A stretch of DNA of 64,000 nt from an uncultured Oscillibacter sp. (GCF_910579365.1 NZ_CAJTUX010000003.1:1-64000); one strand, 5' to 3'; shown: positions 54,351 through 62,896, numbered from the stretch's first letter. The notes: generated by a model from the letters alone, not told the origin. Numbers and translations: made by a program.

Positions 54351-55517
54351 ATGAAACGGCGGGCGGCGGCGCTGCTTTTCTGCCTGCTGCTGGCGGTCCA
54401 GCTGGCGGTCCCTCCCGTCCGGGCGGCGGAACGGGTTTATTTCACCGCCGTGGGCAGCTATGTTCTGCCCCTCTCGGACAATACCATGCCCTTTTGGAGC
54501 GGCGGCTATGTATACGTGCCCAGCTCCATTTTCACCGGCGCGGGCCGGGAGACGCTGAACGTCTCCCAGGTGCTGGACAGCAGTCAGGACTGGGTGGTTT
54601 TATACAGCGGCAGCGGCGGGCGGTCTTTGACCTTCAACCTCTCCGCCAATTGCGCCCTGGACAACAACGGCAACGCCTATTATCCCGGAGCGGTGCGGCG
54701 GAACGGGACGGTCTTCGTCCCCGCCTACACCGTATCCCGGTACTTTGACCTGGTCTACTCGGTAATTGAGGTGGAGCGGGGCAGCATGGTCTGGCTCCGC
54801 CAGCCGGGATACGACGTGTCGGACAAGCTCTACGCCGATGCGGCCCAATACCAGCTGAACACCGTCTACGCCGACTATATCCGGGCCAAGGAGGAGGCGG
54901 TCCGGCCGGAGAGCACGACTCCCCCCGTGGTTCAGCCGCCCCAGCCCTCCCCTCCGGTCCAGGACCCGGCGGCGGAGCTGGCCTGGAAGCAAATCGCCCT
55001 GTGCTTTGCGGCGGGGAGCGCCTCCGCCGCCATGCTGGACGCCCTGGAGAGCTATGGCGTCAAGGCCGCCTTCTTCTTCACGCCGGAGGAGATGGAGCGG
55101 CAGGGAGAGCTTCTTCGCCGCATGAGCGCCGGCGGGCACAGCATCGGCATCCTGGCGGACGCCGGCGACCCGGAGCAAACGGTGGCGGAGCAGCTGGAGG
55201 CGGGCAACGCCGCCCTCTTCCGGGCCGCCTGCGGCAAAACCCGGCTGGCCTATCTTCCCGGGGGAGGTTCCCAGGCCCTTCAGGAAGCCGGGGAGCTGGG
55301 TTTCCGCTGCCTCCAGCCGGAGCTGGACCGGAGCGGACAGCCCCTGCACAACGCCTCCGGGGCCCAGGCCCTGGTGCAGCGGCTGGCCGCCCGGCAGGGG
55401 GACGCCGCCGTCTGGCTGGGAAACGCCGCCAGTTCTTCTGGGCTGCGGTCCTTCCTGGCCGCCGCCCTGGAGGCGGGGGGAATCCTGACGGCCCATCGAG
55501 AGACCGGAACGCCCTGA
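54351..55517 (+). CDS. Exported NodB-fold (polysaccharide deacetylase-like) protein without catalytic residues
   Basis: A 388-residue exported protein with a signal peptide (about 1-26) and a strand-rich N-domain (about 27-150) that resembles stalk domains. A Pro-rich linker (187-205) leads to a NodB-like domain at about 212-388. The usual TFDDGP is CFAAGS (218-223), the usual GHxxGxHTxxH is GHSIGILADAG (262-272), and the RPPYG loop is YLPGGG. The Asp and both metal His are therefore absent, although the GVKAAFFFTPEEME helix and strands are kept. It probably binds glycan or acts as a scaffold rather than as a deacetylase. Confidence 0.75.
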   Translation: MKRRAAALLFCLLLAVQLAVPPVRAAERVYFTAVGSYVLPLSDNTMPFWSGGYVYVPSSIFTGAGRETLNVSQVLDSSQDWVVLYSGSGGRSLTFNLSANCALDNNGNAYYPGAVRRNGTVFVPAYTVSRYFDLVYSVIEVERGSMVWLRQPGYDVSDKLYADAAQYQLNTVYADYIRAKEEAVRPESTTPPVVQPPQPSPPVQDPAAELAWKQIALCFAAGSASAAMLDALESYGVKAAFFFTPEEMERQGELLRRMSAGGHSIGILADAGDPEQTVAEQLEAGNAALFRAACGKTRLAYLPGGGSQALQEAGELGFRCLQPELDRSGQPLHNASGAQALVQRLAARQGDAAVWLGNAASSSGLRSFLAAALEAGGILTAHRETGTP

Positions 55518-55539
55518 ACCCCCGCAGGGGTCAAGAAGG

Positions 55540-55581
55540 TTAACAGAAAATTCAACACACCGGCAGGGCGGCGGGTATAAT
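55540..55581 (+). promoter_or_regulatory. Promoter of the two-component operon with Pho-box-like repeats
   Basis: A TATAAT -10 (55576-55581) with a poor -35. Upstream, TTAACA (55540-55545) and TTCAACA (55551-55557) repeat with an 11-base period, as in PhoP boxes of Firmicutes, and overlap the -35. This would allow activation by the encoded response regulator. Confidence 0.45.
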
Positions 55582-55627
55582 AGAAAGTGAGAAATATGGA
55601 AATTATGCAAACAGGGGAGGAACCGCC

Positions 55628-56323
55628 ATGGGACGCAATATTCTGGTGGTTGAAGACGACCGCAATATCTCCGATCTGATTCACATGTATCTGGTAAAGG
55701 AGGGCTTCGACGTCCGCATTGCCGGAGACGGCGGGAAGGCCATCGAGGAATTCCAAAAGAGCGTGCCGGATCTGATTCTGCTGGACATCATGCTGCCCGT
55801 CATGGACGGGTGGGCCGTCTGCGCCAAAATCCGGGAGACCTCGCAGGTTCCCATCATCATGCTCACCGCCAAGAGCGAGGTGTTCGACCGCATCCAGGGT
55901 CTGGAAATGGGGGCGGACGACTACATCGTCAAGCCCTTTGAAATGAAGGAGCTGATCGCCCGGATCAACGCCGTTCTCCGCCGGACGGAGATTCCCAACG
56001 ACACCAGCAAGCGCCTGACCTTTGACAAGCTGGTGATCAATCTGGACGCCTACGAACTGATCGTGGACGGAAAGAAGGTGGACACGCCGCCCAAGGAACT
56101 GGAGCTGCTGTACCACCTGGCCTCCACCCCCAACCGGGTTTACACCCGGAACCAGCTGCTGGACGAGGTGTGGGGCTTTGACTATTTCGGCGACAGCCGG
56201 ACGGTGGACGTACACATCAAGCGCCTGCGGGACAAGGTGGACAACGTGTCCGACCAGTGGGAGCTGAAAACAGTTTGGGGCGTGGGCTATAAATTCGAGC
56301 TGGTGGAGAAGGCGGAGACATGA
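55628..56323 (+). CDS. OmpR/PhoP-family response regulator
   Basis: A 231-residue regulator. The receiver domain (1-120) has the acidic pair at 10-11, phospho-acceptor Asp53 (LILLDIMLP), Thr/Ser and Lys102 (VKPF). The winged-helix DNA-binding domain (about 130-227) ends in TVDVHIKRLRDKVD and VWGVGYKF. RBS GGGGAGGAA. The stop overlaps the kinase start (ATGA), so the pair is made together. The signal is unknown. Confidence 0.95.
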   Translation: MGRNILVVEDDRNISDLIHMYLVKEGFDVRIAGDGGKAIEEFQKSVPDLILLDIMLPVMDGWAVCAKIRETSQVPIIMLTAKSEVFDRIQGLEMGADDYIVKPFEMKELIARINAVLRRTEIPNDTSKRLTFDKLVINLDAYELIVDGKKVDTPPKELELLYHLASTPNRVYTRNQLLDEVWGFDYFGDSRTVDVHIKRLRDKVDNVSDQWELKTVWGVGYKFELVEKAET

Positions 56324-57774
56324 AGCGCTTTCGGGAGCGGACCCAGAGCCTGTATTGGCGGCAGCTCTTCGTCACCGCCGGCATGGTGCTTTTGACGCTG
56401 TGCCTGCTGGGAGCGGCCTTTTTCTCCCTCAGCTATAACTACGCCCGAAGCCAGCAGGGGCGGGAGATCGCCTCCAAAGCCCAGGTGATGAGCCAGCTCT
56501 CCCTCAGCTATTTGGAGAACGGGCGGTATCTGGACATAGAGGATTTGCAGGACGACCTGGATTTCCAGCGCCTGGCCAGCTTCGCCGCCGTCGTCTCCGA
56601 CGTGCATTTCATGATCTGCGACACGGAGGGGCATGTGCTCCTCTCTACGGATCAGGCCCTGGACGGGCGGAGCGTGACCATCCCGGCGGAACGGACCCGC
56701 CGGGTGATGGAGGAGGGCAGCGCCTCCTGGCGGGACGATTTGGGGGGACTCTATCCCCAAAAGCGTTTCTCCGTGGGCGTGGCCGCCATCAATCCCGTCA
56801 CGATGGAGCGGGTGGGAGAGGTGGTGGCCGTGTCCACCATGGCCTCTCTGGACTCGATGTGGCAGGGGTTCATCGGCCTCTTTTTCATGACGTCCTTCGT
56901 GGTCCTGATGATCGCCTTCATGGCCTCCTCCGTCACCGCCATGCGGCAGGTGAAGCCCATCCGGGAGATGGTGGAGGCCACCCGGCGCTATGCCGAGGGG
57001 GACTTTGACATCCGGATGAACGACTATGGCCGGAGTGACGAGGTGGGGGAGCTGGCCGCCTCCTTCAACGCCATGGCGGAGAGCCTCCAGCAGACGGAGC
57101 GGCAGCGCCGGGAATTCATCGCCAACATCTCCCACGAGCTGAAGACCCCCATGACCACCATCGCCGGGTATACCGACGGCCTTCTGGACGGCACCATTCC
57201 CCCGGAAAAGGAGAAGCAGTATCTCCAGATCATCGCCGGAGAGAGCCGCCGCCTCAGCCGCCTGGTTCGGCGGATGCTGGACGTCAGTCAGCTCCAGGCC
57301 ATCGACCCCCTGCGCAGCGGGGCGCACTTTGATCTGTGCGAGAGCATGCGCCGGGTGCTGATCTCCATGGAGAAGAAGATTACGGACCGGGACTTGGATG
57401 TGGAGGCGGACATCCCCGAGGGGCCGATTCTGGTCCTGGGGGACAACGATCTCATCACCCAGGTGATTTACAACCTATTAGAAAACGCGGCGAAATTCGC
57501 CTACCAGGGCTCCGCGCTGTACCTGGGGCTCGCCCTCCGGGAGGGCAGGGCCCAGGTAACCGTCCGAAACTGTGGGGACACCATCCCCGCCGGGGAGCTG
57601 CCGCTGCTGTTCGAGCGGTTCCACAAAAGCGACAAGTCCCGCAGCGAGGACAAGGACGGCGTGGGCTTGGGGCTCTACATCGTCAAGACGATTTTAGAGC
57701 AGCACAAGGAAAAAATCAATGTGACCAGCGAGAATGGAATCACCGCGTTTTCCTTCTCCCTGAACACGAAATGA
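56320..57774 (+). CDS. Membrane sensor histidine kinase
   Basis: A 484-residue kinase. Helices at about 15-38 and 184-206 flank an extracellular sensor domain (about 40-183). A HAMP-like linker (205-260) is followed by HisKA with His272 (FIANISHELKTPM) and an HATPase domain with N, G1 and G2 boxes (NLLENAAKFA, DKDGVGLGLYIVK). It phosphorylates the response regulator encoded just before it. The HtrA-type protease gene starts six bases after its stop, which suggests an envelope-stress circuit. Confidence 0.94.
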   Translation: MKRFRERTQSLYWRQLFVTAGMVLLTLCLLGAAFFSLSYNYARSQQGREIASKAQVMSQLSLSYLENGRYLDIEDLQDDLDFQRLASFAAVVSDVHFMICDTEGHVLLSTDQALDGRSVTIPAERTRRVMEEGSASWRDDLGGLYPQKRFSVGVAAINPVTMERVGEVVAVSTMASLDSMWQGFIGLFFMTSFVVLMIAFMASSVTAMRQVKPIREMVEATRRYAEGDFDIRMNDYGRSDEVGELAASFNAMAESLQQTERQRREFIANISHELKTPMTTIAGYTDGLLDGTIPPEKEKQYLQIIAGESRRLSRLVRRMLDVSQLQAIDPLRSGAHFDLCESMRRVLISMEKKITDRDLDVEADIPEGPILVLGDNDLITQVIYNLLENAAKFAYQGSALYLGLALREGRAQVTVRNCGDTIPAGELPLLFERFHKSDKSRSEDKDGVGLGLYIVKTILEQHKEKINVTSENGITAFSFSLNTK

Positions 57775-57780
57775 GGAAGC

Positions 57781-59079
57781 ATGGCAGAGCGTGAGGAGAC
57801 CGGGCGGCTGCCCGGCGAAATTGTGGAGACCTGGAGGGCCCCCGGGACATGGGCCGGGAGCCGGGACCCCCGGGAAGTGGTGGAGGTCTATCGCCAGCGG
57901 GACCCCCGGGAGGTGGTGGAGGCCTATCGCCGCCCGGTTCCCCGGACGGCGGAGAGCCGGCGGCCCGTCCCGCGTCCGCCCCGGCGGAGAAGCCGGGCGG
58001 GCCTGTGGAAATTTCTGGCCTGTGTGGTCCTTCTGGTGGGGCTGACAGTCGCGGTCCGGCTGGCGGAGAGGCTGTCCTTTGGAAGCCGGGAGGACCCGGA
58101 CGGCGGCGTCTCCTACGCGTCGGAGGAGATCACCATCCCCGGCTGGCCCGTGGGCCTGGGGGCGTCTCTGGCCCTCTCCCGGGAGGAGGGAGAGGAACTG
58201 ACGGCGCAGGAGGTTTACCGCCAGCTGAATCCGGCGGTGGTAACGGTATCCTGCTGGACCGGGGACAGCCGCTCCATCGGCACCGGCGTCGTCTTCTCGG
58301 AGGACGGTTATATCATCACCAACTATCATGTGGTCCGGGGCGGCAATCTGTGCCGCGTCACCCTGGACAGCGGCTATACCATGGACGTCTGCTTTGTGGC
58401 GGGGGACGAGAACAGCGATCTCGCGGTCTTAAAGGTTCCTCCGGGGGCGCTGAATACCCTGGGCACGCTGCCCGCCGCGCCCTTCGGCGATTCGGAGCAG
58501 CTGGTGGTGGGGGACCCGGTGTACGCCATCGGCGCCCCCCGGCAGCTGCGGGGTACGCTGACCAACGGCATCATCTCCGCCATCGACCGGGACGTGGAGG
58601 TGGAGGGCCGGACCATGACCCTTCTCCAGACCAACGCGGCCCTGAACTCCGGGAACTCCGGCGGGCCTCTGATCAACAGCCAGGGCCAGGTGGTGGGCAT
58701 TAATGTTGCAAAGTTCATGTCCAGCCGGGACAGCGTGGAGGGTCTGGGCTTTGCCATTCCCACAGCCCAGCTGGAGCGGATCGTCAACGACCTTTTGAAA
58801 TGGGGCGAGGTGAAGCCGGAGCCCCGTCTGGGCATTCTGGTGATTACGGATGAGCGGGGTCTGCTGGTGGACTCTGTGGAACCCGGCACCGCCGCGGAGG
58901 CGGCGGGAGTCCTGGCGGGGGACTATATCACCGCCGCCCAGGGCGAGGAGATTCAAAACACCCAGGACCTGTTCCGGGTCCGGCGGACGCTCTATGTGGG
59001 CGACGAGCTGACGCTGACGCTCCGGCGTCAGGACGAGACGCTGAAGGTAACGCTGGTCCTGGAAGAGGCGGCGGCATAA
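57781..59079 (+). CDS. HtrA/DegP-type membrane-anchored serine protease with PDZ domain
   Basis: A 432-residue protease. The cytoplasmic N-terminus is rich in Arg/Pro/Glu and holds a duplicated segment (DPREVVEVYRQ, DPREVVEAYRR); a helix at about 76-94 anchors the protein. The trypsin-like domain (about 145-320) has the triad His183 (TNYHVV), Asp213 (NSDLAVL) and Ser293 (GNSGGP), and a PDZ domain (about 335-428) follows. It should act outside the membrane on misfolded proteins. The gene is the third in the two-component operon and is probably controlled by it. Confidence 0.93.
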   Translation: MAEREETGRLPGEIVETWRAPGTWAGSRDPREVVEVYRQRDPREVVEAYRRPVPRTAESRRPVPRPPRRRSRAGLWKFLACVVLLVGLTVAVRLAERLSFGSREDPDGGVSYASEEITIPGWPVGLGASLALSREEGEELTAQEVYRQLNPAVVTVSCWTGDSRSIGTGVVFSEDGYIITNYHVVRGGNLCRVTLDSGYTMDVCFVAGDENSDLAVLKVPPGALNTLGTLPAAPFGDSEQLVVGDPVYAIGAPRQLRGTLTNGIISAIDRDVEVEGRTMTLLQTNAALNSGNSGGPLINSQGQVVGINVAKFMSSRDSVEGLGFAIPTAQLERIVNDLLKWGEVKPEPRLGILVITDERGLLVDSVEPGTAAEAAGVLAGDYITAAQGEEIQNTQDLFRVRRTLYVGDELTLTLRRQDETLKVTLVLEEAAA

Positions 59080-59123
59080 ACGGATAAAACAGCGAGGAGG
59101 GGCGGCGCCCCTCCTTCCCTTTT

Positions 59124-59882
59124 TCAGCTCTCCTCCAGCTCCAGCACCACCGGGCAGTGGTCGCTGCCCAGGACCTCGCTCCAGATATCCGCGTTTTTGA
59201 TGCGGTCTCGCAGGCGCTCCGACACGATGAAATAGTCGATTCTCCACCCCGTGTTGTTTTCCCGGGCCCTTCCCCGGTAGCTCCACCAGGAATAGGCCCC
59301 GGTCTTGTCCGGGTACAGCGCCCGGAAGCTGTCCACAAAGCCGGAGGCGAGGAGCCTGGTCATCTTCTCCCGCTCCTCGTCGGTAAAGCCGGGATTGCGG
59401 CGGTTGGGGCCGGGATTCTTCAGGTCGATCTCCTGGTGGGCGACGTTCAGGTCCCCGCAGTAGACCACCGGCTTTACGGCGTCCAGCTCGCAGAGATACT
59501 CCCGAAGATCGTCCTCCCAGCTCATGCGGTAGTCCAGGCGGAGGAGCTGGTCCTTGGAGTTGGGGGTGTAGCAGCAGACCAGATAGAACTCCTCAAACTC
59601 CGCCGTGATGACCCGGCCCTCGTGGCGGTGCTCGTCGATGCCGAAGTCGCAGGTGACGCGCAGGGGTTCCCGCCGGGTGAAGACGGCGGTGCCGGAGTAG
59701 CCGGCCTTGTCGGCGCTGTTCCAGAAGCGGAGATAGCCCGGCAGGTCGAACTCCGCCTGCTCCGGACGCATCTTCGTCTCCTGGAGGCAGATCACGTCCG
59801 CGTCGGCGAAGGCGCAGAAGTCCAGAAAGCCCTTTTTCAGGCAGGCGCGAAGACCGTTGACGTTCCAAGATACCAGTTTCAT
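59124..59882 (-). CDS. Exodeoxyribonuclease III family AP endonuclease
   Basis: A 252-residue Mg-dependent nuclease of base-excision repair. Motifs in order: SWNVNGLRACL, LQETKM, VVYCGDLNVAH, a TGWRIDYFIVS segment and GSDHCPV. Length and residues match bacterial ExoA/XthA. The ATG at 59882 follows AGAGGTG; a longer upstream frame is not used. It has its own promoter, back to back with the promoter of the SUFU operon. Confidence 0.93.
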   Translation of the reverse strand: MKLVSWNVNGLRACLKKGFLDFCAFADADVICLQETKMRPEQAEFDLPGYLRFWNSADKAGYSGTAVFTRREPLRVTCDFGIDEHRHEGRVITAEFEEFYLVCCYTPNSKDQLLRLDYRMSWEDDLREYLCELDAVKPVVYCGDLNVAHQEIDLKNPGPNRRNPGFTDEEREKMTRLLASGFVDSFRALYPDKTGAYSWWSYRGRARENNTGWRIDYFIVSERLRDRIKNADIWSEVLGSDHCPVVLELEES

Positions 59883-59922
59883 AAAACACCTCTTTATCAA
59901 TCTGTAAAGATTTCGTGTTCCC

Positions 59923-59951
59923 ATTGTAGCGGATTCGGAGAGAAAAAACAA
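59923..59951 (-). promoter_or_regulatory. Promoter of the exonuclease III gene
   Basis: Read on the minus strand: TTGTTT (59951-59946), 17-base spacer, TACAAT (59928-59923). Confidence 0.7.
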
Positions 59952-59980
59952 TTGCCAGCGAAGCGGAAAAGGAGTAGTAT
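59952..59980 (+). promoter_or_regulatory. Promoter of the SUFU-domain operon
   Basis: TTGCCA (59952-59957), 17-base spacer, TAGTAT (59975-59980). The two divergent -35 boxes touch each other without a gap. Confidence 0.65.
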
Positions 59981-60021
59981 AGAGAAAAGTTTCCGTGCAT
60001 TTCACAAGGAGGTTTTCAGAC

Positions 60022-60846
60022 ATGGGTTTTCTGGATAAATGGAAACAGAAAAAAGAGGAAAAGAACGCAGAGTCTCCCGCCCAGTCCCGGAAGACGGCCC
60101 CGGCTTTGGAGACGGAGGAGTACTCCCCCGGCGGCTCCGCCATTTACCGGTATCAGACGCCGGAGAAGCAGGGGTTCCGTCCCCCGGCGGACGTGTGCGT
60201 GTCCATGGAGGCCATCGAAAAGCACATGGATGGGATTTTCCCCGGCTGGGGCGGCTTTGTTTGCCACGAGATTCTCAGCGACCTGGTCCACATCGACGTC
60301 CATGTTCTCCGCGAGCCGGAGGGGGACGGCTATGTGCTGTATACCACCGGCATGAGCGATCTGCCCATGAACCTGCCGGCGGAGATCGCGGACCAGGAAG
60401 ATTTGAAATACGCGGAGCTGTACATGATTCTCCCCGGGGACTGGAACGTGGGGGAGGAAAACCTGTCCACCAAGGATATGCCCTACGAGAGCTTCTGGCC
60501 CTTCCAGATGCTGAAATTTCTGGCCCGGTTCCCCCACGAGTACCAGACCTGGCTGGGCTGGGGCCACAGCATCCCCAACGGGCCGGACTATAACCCCATC
60601 TGCGAGGGCGTGGGATTTGGCGGCGCAGTGCTGGCTCAGCCCTCCCTGGTCCCGCCGCTGGAGACGGAAGAGGGAAAGAAGATCAGCTTCTACATGGTTG
60701 TCCCCGCCTATAAGGAGGAGATTGAGTACAAACTGAAATACGGCATGGAGGGCCTGAATCAGCGCTTCATGGAGGGGAAGCTCCCCATGATACTGGACAT
60801 TCACCGGCCCAACCTCTGCGCGGATTTCAAGGAGGTTCTGGACTGA
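60022..60846 (+). CDS. Suppressor-of-fused (SUFU) domain protein
   Basis: A 274-residue cytosolic protein. After a charged N-terminus (about 1-50) comes a SUFU domain (about 65-270): IEKHMDGIFPGW, HIDVHVLREPEGDGYVLYTTGMS, AELYMILPGDWN, LKFLARFPHEYQTWLGWGHS and the closing FYMVVPAYKEEIEYK region. In bacteria such proteins occur as general binding modules and as immunity proteins of polymorphic toxins. No toxin gene is visible next to it. RBS is AAGGAGG. ThrE genes follow after four bases. Confidence 0.82.
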   Translation: MGFLDKWKQKKEEKNAESPAQSRKTAPALETEEYSPGGSAIYRYQTPEKQGFRPPADVCVSMEAIEKHMDGIFPGWGGFVCHEILSDLVHIDVHVLREPEGDGYVLYTTGMSDLPMNLPAEIADQEDLKYAELYMILPGDWNVGEENLSTKDMPYESFWPFQMLKFLARFPHEYQTWLGWGHSIPNGPDYNPICEGVGFGGAVLAQPSLVPPLETEEGKKISFYMVVPAYKEEIEYKLKYGMEGLNQRFMEGKLPMILDIHRPNLCADFKEVLD

Positions 60847-60850
60847 GGAC

Positions 60851-61612
60851 ATGGACTATGACAAGCTGCTGGATATGGCGGCGGAACTGGGTTACCAGCT
60901 GATGTACAGCGGCGCGGAAATCTACCGGGTGGAGGAGTCCGTCCGGCGGCTGCTCTACGCCTACGGTTTGGAGCAGCCGGAGGTGTTCGCCATTCCCAAC
61001 TGCCTCATCGTCAGCGTCTCCACGCCGGAGGGGCATCCCATCACCCGGATGCGGCGGGTGCCGCTTCACGGCACGGACATTGAGCTGCTGGAGCGCTGCA
61101 ACAGCCTCTGCCGCCGCCTCTGCACGGAGCCCCCTCCCCTGGACGAGGCGCAGGCCGCCATCGCCGCGCTGTGCTTGGCGATTCCCCGGCACTCCACCCG
61201 GCTGACACTGCTGGGCTACGGCGTGGCCCCCGGCTTTTTCGCCCCGCTGTTCGGCGGCGGCCCGGCGGACACGGCCTGCGCCTTTTTCTGCGGCCTGGCT
61301 GTGGGGTGCTGCCTCCTCTACGGCGGGCGCTTTCTGGGGGCCAACAGTTTTTTCCGCACGGCGGTGTGCAGCGCCCTGACCGCCCTGCTGGCCATGGTGC
61401 TGGTGCATCTGGGATTGGGGCAGAGCGTGGACGTGGTGACAATCTCCGCGCTGATGGTTCTGGTTCCCGGCATGGCCCTGACCAACGCCATGCGGGAGAT
61501 CATGGCCGGGGACACCTTCTCCGGCCTGAGCCGCACGGCGGATGCGATCTTGACGGCCTCCGCCATCGCCCTGGGGGCGGCGGCGGGTCAGGCTTTGGGC
61601 GGCATGTTATAG
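60851..61612 (+). CDS. Threonine/serine exporter subunit, N-terminal ThrE type
   Basis: A 253-residue membrane protein of the ThrE (DUF1212) family. An N-terminal soluble part (LLDMAAELGYQLMYSGAEIYRVEESV) with conserved Glu/Arg is followed by five hydrophobic segments from about 115. It exports threonine or serine together with the subunit encoded next. It begins four bases after the SUFU gene stop. In actinobacteria the two parts are one protein; in Firmicutes they are split as here. Confidence 0.9.
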   Translation: MDYDKLLDMAAELGYQLMYSGAEIYRVEESVRRLLYAYGLEQPEVFAIPNCLIVSVSTPEGHPITRMRRVPLHGTDIELLERCNSLCRRLCTEPPPLDEAQAAIAALCLAIPRHSTRLTLLGYGVAPGFFAPLFGGGPADTACAFFCGLAVGCCLLYGGRFLGANSFFRTAVCSALTALLAMVLVHLGLGQSVDVVTISALMVLVPGMALTNAMREIMAGDTFSGLSRTADAILTASAIALGAAAGQALGGML

Positions 61613-61621
61613 GAGGGTGGT

Positions 61622-62074
61622 ATGGAGACGGTCTTGTTGGAATACGCGCTGCCCTGTCTCTGCGCCTTTCTGGCCTGCGTGGGCTTTACGCTGATGTTCA
61701 ACATCCACGGCCAGGGAAAGCTGATTGCCGGAGCGGGCGGGGCGTTGGGCTGGCTGGTGTATCTTCTGGCGGGGAGCACAATTTTCGCCGCCTTCCTGGC
61801 GGCCGCGGCCATCGGCGTCTTCGCCGAGGTGATGTCCAAGGTGCGGCGCTGCCCGGTGACGGGATATGTGCTGGTGGCGCTGCTGCCGCTGGTTCCCGGC
61901 GGGGGCATTTACTATGCCATGCGGTACTGCGTGGCAGGGGAGACGGACCAGTTCCTCACAACCCTGCTGCACACCTTCGGCATGGCGGCGGCGCTGGCGG
62001 TGGGGGCCATGCTGGCCTCCTCCGTATTCCGGGCTGTTTTTCCCTGGCTGCGGCCCAGGGCGCCCAAGAAGTGA
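61622..62074 (+). CDS. Threonine/serine exporter subunit, ThrE_2 type
   Basis: A 150-residue membrane protein with four or five hydrophobic segments (FLACVGFTLMFNI, LIAGAGGALGWLVYLLA, LVALLPLVPGGGIYYAM). The PLVPGGGIYY motif is typical of the ThrE_2 (DUF3815) partner. The start follows GGAGGGTGGT and lies nine bases after the first subunit. Confidence 0.9.
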   Translation: METVLLEYALPCLCAFLACVGFTLMFNIHGQGKLIAGAGGALGWLVYLLAGSTIFAAFLAAAAIGVFAEVMSKVRRCPVTGYVLVALLPLVPGGGIYYAMRYCVAGETDQFLTTLLHTFGMAAALAVGAMLASSVFRAVFPWLRPRAPKK

Positions 62075-62097
62075 ACAACGGAGGATACAAGAGAACC

Positions 62098-62844
62098 ATG
62101 GAGGATTTCAAACAGCGTTTATACGAAAACGGCTACTTCCGGCAGGAGGAACTGGTCTTCTGGGACTGCGACCGGGACCAGCGGGTCCGGGTGGCGGCGC
62201 TTTTAAGCCGTCTGGGGGCCTTTGCCGGGTACGATTACGACGCCCGGGGCCTGACCCATGAGGTTCTGTGGGCGGCCCGGGAGGTATTTCTCCTCTCCCG
62301 GGTGTCCCTTAAAATCCACAACTGCCCTCACGCCGGGGACGTGCTGGACATCACCACCTGGGAGGCCGGCGCCAAGGCCGCCCATATGAAGCGGAACTAT
62401 GAAATGAAGGACCGGGAAGGCCGGGTTCGGGTCTCCGCCCGGACGGACTGGATTCTGGTGGACCCCATCACCCGGAAGATTCTGCGGCCCACGGCCTTCA
62501 CCGCCAAGCCCTTGCTGGCCTCGGACCGTCTTCTGGACTGCCCGGAGACACGGAAAATCATCCCTCCCAAGGAGAATCGGGAGGACCTGGGGACCCGGGT
62601 GGTCCGCTGGTCCGACCTGGACGGAAACGGACACTTGTTCAGCGGGAACTACGGCGACATCGTCTGGGACGCCCTGCCGGAGGATTTGCAGGTCCAAATC
62701 CCCCGGGAATTCCACATCAACTACAGTCGGGAGGCGGTTTTGGGAGACCAGCTGCGCCTGGAGGGCTGCCGGAACGAGACGGGGTATTTCCTAGAGGGTC
62801 TGGGCCCCCACGGCTCCTGCTTCACGGCGCTGTGCGTGTTTTGA
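62098..62844 (+). CDS. Acyl-ACP thioesterase
   Basis: A 248-residue double-hotdog enzyme (PF01643 type) that frees fatty acids from acyl carrier protein. The N-half includes RVRVAALLSRLGAFAG, LTHEVLWAAREVFLLSRVSL; the C-half includes WSDLDGNGHLFSGNYGDIVWDAL, where Asp/Asn and His are the usual catalytic positions, and FHINYSREA. Start uncertain: the ATG at 62098 has CGGAGG about 13 bases upstream, while an in-frame GTG (62071) overlaps the previous stop. It is the last gene before a terminator. Confidence 0.85.
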   Translation: MEDFKQRLYENGYFRQEELVFWDCDRDQRVRVAALLSRLGAFAGYDYDARGLTHEVLWAAREVFLLSRVSLKIHNCPHAGDVLDITTWEAGAKAAHMKRNYEMKDREGRVRVSARTDWILVDPITRKILRPTAFTAKPLLASDRLLDCPETRKIIPPKENREDLGTRVVRWSDLDGNGHLFSGNYGDIVWDALPEDLQVQIPREFHINYSREAVLGDQLRLEGCRNETGYFLEGLGPHGSCFTALCVF

Positions 62845-62857
62845 AGATTTTTCCAGG

Positions 62858-62884
62858 AAAACCGCCCTTGACGGCGGTTTTTTC
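62858..62884 (+). terminator. Terminator of the SUFU-thioesterase operon
   Basis: AAAACCGCC (62858-62866) pairs with GGCGGTTTT (62873-62881), followed by TT. It overlaps the -35 box of the next promoter. Confidence 0.75.
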
Positions 62885-62896
62885 CAGGTATACAAT
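62868..62896 (+). promoter_or_regulatory. Promoter of the C-terminal SLH gene
   Basis: TTGACG (62868-62873), 17-base spacer, TACAAT (62891-62896). The -35 is formed by the loop and first arm base of the preceding terminator. Confidence 0.65.

Noticed and set aside
61171..62097. Single long frame running from the ThrE region into the thioesterase
   Set aside because: The first 300 codons are a shadow of the two exporter genes in another frame; only the part from about 62098 encodes the thioesterase.
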